Positions 14,765-19,311 of a stretch of 19,311 nucleotides of DNA are shown piece after piece. The DNA comes from Candidatus Zixiibacteriota bacterium (lineage in GTDB: Bacteria; Zixibacteria; MSB-5A5; SM1-73), in NCBI GenBank assembly GCA_020341875.1, contig CP070839.1, positions 2,469,187 to 2,488,497 on the forward strand. The letters are read 5' to 3'. A program made the position numbers and the translations under genes. A model generated the notes under the pieces. It did not search any database and was not told where the DNA came from. It was given only the letters and a program-made list of their open reading frames with translations. How positions within the stretch are numbered: the stretch's first letter is position 1; each line of letters starts with the position of its first letter.

Positions 14765-16420
14765 CTACGGGCAGCCAGGTGGGTCTCCGCCTCGGTAGAG
14801 ATAGGTGACCAGGTAGACTACGTCGCCCACGTTAGTTATGCCATCGCAATTGCAGTCTCCCACCCACAGGGGATCGGGAGCAGGACCGCCCCTGTAGAGA
14901 TAGCTGACCAAATAAACCACGTCACCGACGTCAATGGAACCGTCACCGTTGGCATCGCCGCAGATCGGTTCGGAACCCAGGACCGTCCGGTCATAGACGG
15001 ATATCTCCGAAGAATCTTCCGTGCAGGCAAATCCGCCCGAGTCGGCCAGAAATGCGGTCCATCTCGGCAGTATATTGCTGTAAGTGCCTCCCGGCAGGTC
15101 AGGATCGGTCTGGTTGGGATAACGGGCGATAGGCGTCAGCATGAACTTGGCCGTATACCACGAAGACGCGACAGGATCGGTTGAAGCTGCAAGCATACTG
15201 GTGTATTGTATCCAGGAGAGATTGTTGGGCCCGTAAGTCGTGGTCCACGCCGCATCGACAATGGTGAGGCGGGGGAAGGTCACGGCCATCACCCGGGCTA
15301 CCAGAGCGTAGGTCCCGAAGAAATAGGTGTTGTGCATGGGTGTGCTGCCCCCGTAGCGTGCACTTGCATGCGCAGTGGTGAGCGTGCCTATCCAGTTCTT
15401 GACGGCTATGGTTGCACCAGCCCAGCTGTGTGCTTTGAGTACGGGGAAGTCGATTACGCAGAGACGAGATGTATCGTATGAGGCAGAAACCGAATCCCAG
15501 ACACCGTGGCGCAAGGAGACGTAAGCCTCGCCAGAGGGTGTGCGAAACTTGGGGTAGGAGATCTTTGTGGAGCTTTCGTAAACATAACCGTCCTCGTAGT
15601 CGCCTTCCGAATATTCCGATGCCACCACGTCCCAGACAAAGTTCCAGTCCATGTAGTGCACGGGATATCCCTTGGCGTAGAAAGTATTCACCACGTCCGG
15701 GATCGACTGCAGCTCATCCTCAGAATTGTTATCATTCTGGTTTATCCCTGTTCCGATCTGATGTGTGTTATCGCATATCAGAATCTCGCCGGAGAATCCA
15801 TCCGGGTGATTCAGTATCCGCCATATCAGTCCTTTTACCCGGTCGGTGCTGGTGGTGTTTCTGCTGTTCCACTGGAAATTGCCCTTGATGATCACAACGT
15901 TGTCAGAGCCCACTACCCCTGTGGGATGCTCCGCAGTCTGATGCAGGAAGATGTCTTTCGTCTCCATCATCAATAGCATGGTATCGATGGCAGGATCCGG
16001 CAGGTACTCGTCGGGAACGGAGGCGTCACCGTCGGCCAGCGATCCGGACGTCGGCGGAAGGGAATCCATTACGAAGACGGTAGATACGGGATCGTCAACT
16101 TCCCAGGTGGGCAGCGAGCCGACCGGTTTTGGCTGGGACCTGGTCAATCCAGACAGCGTTCCGGTGAACCAGATCACCCCCACTACCATGATAGCCGCGC
16201 CGCAGAACTTGGCGTACCTTCGCAACAGAAGACTTCCACCAAAGAATGCGACTATTGCCAGAATCCAGTTGGCAGCAATAGGCAATGCCGCCCGCTGGCA
16301 AGGGTAGGTTAGCCGCTTTGGACTGGCCCCGCTTCTCAGGATAACCCAGAGAAACGCCAGAAAACCGACCATCCAGTGCCACGAGTGCCTGATCCTGAAA
16401 ACCTCTTTGCCTGAATACAT
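14765..16420 (-). CDS. DUF362-like protein with N-terminal membrane segments and dockerin module
   Basis: 551 residues; ATG at 16420 with GAGGTG 4 nt upstream. Up to three hydrophobic segments lie in the first 90 residues (around 15-32, 50-66 and 72-90), so the protein is membrane-tethered. The central region (about 150-480) looks like DUF362: DNVVIIKGNFQWN, FPVLKAHSWAGATIAVKNWI and RLTIVDAAW. The last 60 residues are a dockerin-like pair (GDANGDGSIDVGDVVYL and GDCNCDGITNVGDVVYL). DUF362 proteins have no settled activity, and no ferredoxin-type cysteine clusters are visible here. It is the last gene of the minus-strand run, 47 bp after the phosphoesterase. Confidence 0.75.
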   Translation of the reverse strand: MYSGKEVFRIRHSWHWMVGFLAFLWVILRSGASPKRLTYPCQRAALPIAANWILAIVAFFGGSLLLRRYAKFCGAAIMVVGVIWFTGTLSGLTRSQPKPVGSLPTWEVDDPVSTVFVMDSLPPTSGSLADGDASVPDEYLPDPAIDTMLLMMETKDIFLHQTAEHPTGVVGSDNVVIIKGNFQWNSRNTTSTDRVKGLIWRILNHPDGFSGEILICDNTHQIGTGINQNDNNSEDELQSIPDVVNTFYAKGYPVHYMDWNFVWDVVASEYSEGDYEDGYVYESSTKISYPKFRTPSGEAYVSLRHGVWDSVSASYDTSRLCVIDFPVLKAHSWAGATIAVKNWIGTLTTAHASARYGGSTPMHNTYFFGTYALVARVMAVTFPRLTIVDAAWTTTYGPNNLSWIQYTSMLAASTDPVASSWYTAKFMLTPIARYPNQTDPDLPGGTYSNILPRWTAFLADSGGFACTEDSSEISVYDRTVLGSEPICGDANGDGSIDVGDVVYLVSYLYRGGPAPDPLWVGDCNCDGITNVGDVVYLVTYLYRGGDPPGCP

Positions 16421-16467
16421 GCTTCACCTCTCCGGTCTAAAGGCTATACGTCTGCCACCTGAGCGCG

Positions 16468-17916
16468 TTAGGGGCACGCAGGTGGCGGGCCTCCCCTGAG
16501 CAGGTGGTTGACCAGATAGACTACGTCTCGGAGATCAATGGACCAGTCGCAATCCGCATCCCCTACCCACCACGGCTGAGGAGCAGCACCCTGTCTGTAG
16601 AGGTAGTCTATCACACGGATCAGATCCTCGACGTCAATCACCCCGTCGCCATTGGCGTCGCCACAAACAGATGGCTTCGATTGGGGCTGATAGGCGAGAC
16701 TGTCGCCAATGGTGCCATCCGTGCGGACCATTTCGAGCATCAGTGAATCGGGCCGAATGGTGAAATGAACAGAGTGGTGAGATTTCTCTGAGTACCGGGT
16801 CCAACTGCTCTCCGCCGGAGTGTAAACAGGTGCTCCGCCGCCCGCTGCGATTACATAAGTGACTCCGTTGATCGGACCGTTTCTTTGATAGAAATGACTG
16901 TGTCCGCTGAAGACCATGTCGACCTGGTAATCCTCGAAAAGCGGGCACAGCGCGCTCCTCAAGGCCAAGTTGCTATCATGCCCGCCGGCACAGTAGGGAT
17001 GCTGATGCATGAAGACGAAGACGTAGGGCTTGCCGTAAGCCCGACGAAGATCATCCCTCAACCACTCATACTGAGCACTTGATTGCCCGTAGGGGAGCTC
17101 AGTGTCCAGACTGACAAAGTGCGAATTGCCATAATCAAAGGAATAGTAGGATTCCACGCTGTCTGGATTGTTATGAGGGAGATAGAGGTAATCGTAATAC
17201 AGCGGGCTCTCGTGTTCATGGTTTCCTATGGCGCAGTAGAAAGGGAATCTCTGCGCGCAGACTGCACTGGAGCAAAGAGTCGCGAAATAAACGGCCCAAT
17301 CGCTTTCGCTGAAGCCATTTGCCACCAGATCTCCGGTATGCAGGATGAAGTAAGGAGCAAGATCGACGATCTGGTTCACCACGGCCAAATGACTGTCCGG
17401 TTGTGTTCTGGTATCGCCATACACAATGAAGTCAAACGTGGAATCAAGATGAACGGCGGTTCTGAACGTGTAATCCGGGGTCTGACTCCCCTCGAAGAGA
17501 ACCCGATAATGATACAGGGTATCGGGAAGAAGCCCCTCCAAGGTGAGACTGTGAGCTGTTTTTAAAGCTGCGTCTTTCGCCTGGTAACCATATTCGGTGG
17601 TTAGACCATATTGCACAACCGAACTGTCCAGGGTCGCGGTGCGCCAGCTTATGATCATAGAACTTTGGGTGACGCACGAAAGATAAGGTCCTTTCTGCGG
17701 AAGGCCTTCTGGCGTGGTCTGTCCGGCCTTTGCCTGTGCCCAACAACTAACGGCGGCGAGCAAAGCGCACAAAACGCCCACCACCGTGCCGGCAGCGGAG
17801 CCATATGTGTGACGTTTCGACATTGATGTTGTCCATCCTAGAACAGTAGAAACGGACGCTGTCTTATTGCCAACGGATCTCATAGGAAGCGTCAGGCGCC
17901 TTCTTAGGATACCCAT
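16468..17916 (-). CDS. Secreted purple-acid-phosphatase-like metallophosphoesterase with dockerin module
   Basis: 482 residues from the ATG at 17916 (AAGGGAG just upstream). An ATG at 17823 gives a more typical signal peptide (MSKRHTYG...AAVSCWAQA) but a weaker site, so the start is uncertain. After the signal comes a fibronectin-III-like domain (KGPYLSCVTQSSMIISW to YHYRVLFEG). A calcineurin-like phosphoesterase domain follows with YGDTRTQ, HTGDLVANG, AIGNHEHE, MHQHPYC and SGHSHFYQRNG. This is the metal-ligand set of the family, except that block I reads GDTR where many members have GDxH. The C-terminus is a dockerin-like pair (GDANGDGVIDVEDLIRV and GDADCDWSIDLRDVVYL). It probably releases phosphate from extracellular organic phosphates. 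Confidence 0.86.
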   Translation of the reverse strand: MGILRRRLTLPMRSVGNKTASVSTVLGWTTSMSKRHTYGSAAGTVVGVLCALLAAVSCWAQAKAGQTTPEGLPQKGPYLSCVTQSSMIISWRTATLDSSVVQYGLTTEYGYQAKDAALKTAHSLTLEGLLPDTLYHYRVLFEGSQTPDYTFRTAVHLDSTFDFIVYGDTRTQPDSHLAVVNQIVDLAPYFILHTGDLVANGFSESDWAVYFATLCSSAVCAQRFPFYCAIGNHEHESPLYYDYLYLPHNNPDSVESYYSFDYGNSHFVSLDTELPYGQSSAQYEWLRDDLRRAYGKPYVFVFMHQHPYCAGGHDSNLALRSALCPLFEDYQVDMVFSGHSHFYQRNGPINGVTYVIAAGGGAPVYTPAESSWTRYSEKSHHSVHFTIRPDSLMLEMVRTDGTIGDSLAYQPQSKPSVCGDANGDGVIDVEDLIRVIDYLYRQGAAPQPWWVGDADCDWSIDLRDVVYLVNHLLRGGPPPACP

Positions 17917-17950
17917 TTTCTCCCTTACCAAGCGGGCAACCGCGTAGAGC

Positions 17951-19311
17951 CTAACAGGAAGGGGGCGGGCCTCCCTTGTACAGGTAGTTTACCAGGTGGA
18001 CCACGTCGCCGATGTCAATGACACCGTTACCAGTCACGTCCCCACAGGCCGTTGGCGGTAAGCATATCGGTTCCGGGCCGCTCCTGTACAGATAATTGAG
18101 CAGATAGACAACATCCCCTAAGTCGACCGTTTCGTCGTCGTTCACGTCGCCGCAGACCGCCTCCGGTGCCACCGTACTGACAATCACTGTGGCGTAGTCG
18201 TGGAAAGTGGGATTGGAGGGGACATAGTAGCCGTCAGGACCGCGCTCGGAATACACCAAAAGCGTCATCTGGCCGCTCGGATTGACGTAGCGATCGAAGT
18301 CCGTTCGGATGTGCTTTTCCAGGTAGCCGTCTCGATTCCCGGCCCAATTGTCCGAGAACCGGTTCTGATCGAAAAGCCCCTCGCCGTCGCCCCACTGCCC
18401 CTCGACATAATCCCAGACGTACATCTCGATCTGGGCGCAGTAATCGGAGTAACCCTCCCACAAAATCCCGAGATCATCCATCTCCGCGGGATCTTCGTCA
18501 ATCGTGAATTCGAAGGTATGGGTAGATTCGTAATAATCTGACGGGTTTGGCGAGATGTAACGGTTGGGATCGTAGTCGCTACCTGTAGCATCGGAATATG
18601 CTATCCTGGTATATTCACTTGGGCTGATCTCGCCTGTAACCGGAGTTCGATCGCCGTCGATAAAGGACCAATTGTATGTGTGGTAGCCGTAGCAGTATTT
18701 GTCCGCGCTGGCGCCAGTACTGAAATCGTATATAGTCTGTTCGCACGGGGAAATCCGAAAGACACCGGCGCTGATGCCTTCGCCCTGGTCTACATCCGCT
18801 GATGTCGCCACCACCTTGATCCTGGCCAGCTCGGTCCGGACGTAGGGAACTGTCCATTCATAGGAGCCAATATCGGAGGTTGAGTCGATGAACTCCCAGG
18901 CACCGCCGTCGTCTGTCGAATAGTAAAGATCGATCCGGGGGATGGAGTCGTTGTCCGTATCCGTGGCCACCCAGGTGATGGTATGTGTCGTTCCACCTGC
19001 AAGAAGCTCGCCGCCCACTGGTGAGGTGACGCAGACTGCAGGCGCTGATCCGGTGTAGCGGGGAACCTGCATCACTATACAGTGAATGGCTCCCATGGCC
19101 CAGATGATGGGAAAACAGTCGATCTGCACTATCTCCACCTCCGGCCCGGCGGCAGCCTGAAAGACCGCCAGCGCCTCCGCGTCCTCGTCGGCATAGCTGG
19201 GATAGGTCTCACCATAAGTGGGAATGAAGATGCGGTCGTTTACCCGGAAGGAGTTGGTATAGGTCCAGTGTGTCATCCAGCCCTGATCGGGGTGGGTGGC
19301 ATTCCACGCCG
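17951..19311 (-). CDS. Agmatine/peptidylarginine deiminase-like enzyme with dockerin module, 5' end outside window
   Basis: The frame stays open to the right edge, so the N-terminal part, including the start and several active-site residues, is missing. The visible part begins WNATHPDQGWMTHWTYTNSF, then NDRIFIPTYG and GAIHCIVMQVPR. The HC pair (codons near 19079-19084) matches the catalytic Cys region of the PAD_porph/agmatine deiminase family. It is followed by an Ig-like domain (CVTSPVGGELLAGGTTHTIT), a beta-rich region of unknown type, and a dockerin-like pair (GDVNDDETVDLGDVVYL and GDVTGNGVIDIGDVVHL). The methionine at 19276 is internal, not the start. Fusion to a dockerin suggests an extracellular deiminase acting on free or peptidyl arginine, unlike cytosolic agmatine deiminases. 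It ends 34 bp before the phosphoesterase gene. Confidence 0.82.
   Translation of the reverse strand, partial: AWNATHPDQGWMTHWTYTNSFRVNDRIFIPTYGETYPSYADEDAEALAVFQAAAGPEVEIVQIDCFPIIWAMGAIHCIVMQVPRYTGSAPAVCVTSPVGGELLAGGTTHTITWVATDTDNDSIPRIDLYYSTDDGGAWEFIDSTSDIGSYEWTVPYVRTELARIKVVATSADVDQGEGISAGVFRISPCEQTIYDFSTGASADKYCYGYHTYNWSFIDGDRTPVTGEISPSEYTRIAYSDATGSDYDPNRYISPNPSDYYESTHTFEFTIDEDPAEMDDLGILWEGYSDYCAQIEMYVWDYVEGQWGDGEGLFDQNRFSDNWAGNRDGYLEKHIRTDFDRYVNPSGQMTLLVYSERGPDGYYVPSNPTFHDYATVIVSTVAPEAVCGDVNDDETVDLGDVVYLLNYLYRSGPEPICLPPTACGDVTGNGVIDIGDVVHLVNYLYKGGPPPSC

Overview
The window most likely comes from an uncultured FCB-group bacterium. Zixibacteria or a related candidate phylum is my best guess, but no phylogenetic marker is present. 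The reasons are the many secreted proteins ending in two-repeat dockerin-like modules (GDxNGDG...DVVYLxNYLYxGGPxP), one protein ending in a type IX secretion-like FlgD/Ig tail (PNPFNP...GIYFYKL...KMVLLK), Omp28-like and C10-peptidase families, and strong AAGGAGG ribosome binding sites.

Positions 1-5152 (+): four tandem paralogous genes (62-1105, 1143-2195, 2232-3272, 3319-4353). In each, an in-frame TGA replaces the first cysteine of a thioredoxin-type CxxC motif (TW-U-xx-C). The reading frame is intact on both sides, and a GC-rich hairpin starts 15-16 nt after each TGA, where a bacterial SECIS should be. I read them as four secreted selenoproteins: signal peptide, Omp28/thioredoxin-like domain with Sec, then a dockerin-like module. 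Normal gene callers would split each one into two pieces. A small membrane-anchored protein with an IPTL-CTERM-like tail follows, then a strong terminator.

Positions 5365-8495 (+): a PEGA-domain lipoprotein fused to a TlpA-like thioredoxin (CFYC), a small secreted TlpA-like thioredoxin (CKPC), and a DUF6029-like outer-membrane beta-barrel that overlaps the preceding gene. With the selenoproteins these make a co-directional extracytoplasmic thiol/selenol redox cluster.

Positions 8496-9378: a long non-coding stretch with GC-rich repeats and a near-consensus sigma-70 promoter. It leads to 9379-13224 (+), a 1281-residue cysteine-rich secreted protein: C10 (streptopain-like) peptidase, beta-helix, cohesin-like domain, dockerin and T9SS-like tail. 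A terminator follows.

Positions 13303-14683: an IS110-family element, IS1111-like by its 12-bp inverted ends. It has a DEDD/Ser transposase, a hairpin that would sequester the transposase ribosome binding site, and a structured 3' non-coding end that is a candidate bridge (seeker) RNA. The element lies between the terminators of two convergent transcription units.

Positions 14706-19311 (-): a three-gene run of exported dockerin-bearing proteins: an agmatine/peptidylarginine deiminase-like enzyme (truncated by the window edge), a purple-acid-phosphatase-like metallophosphoesterase and a DUF362-like protein, ending in a terminator. No selenocysteine machinery (selA, selB, selC, selD) is visible in the window, so Sec insertion is inferred from the gene structures alone.
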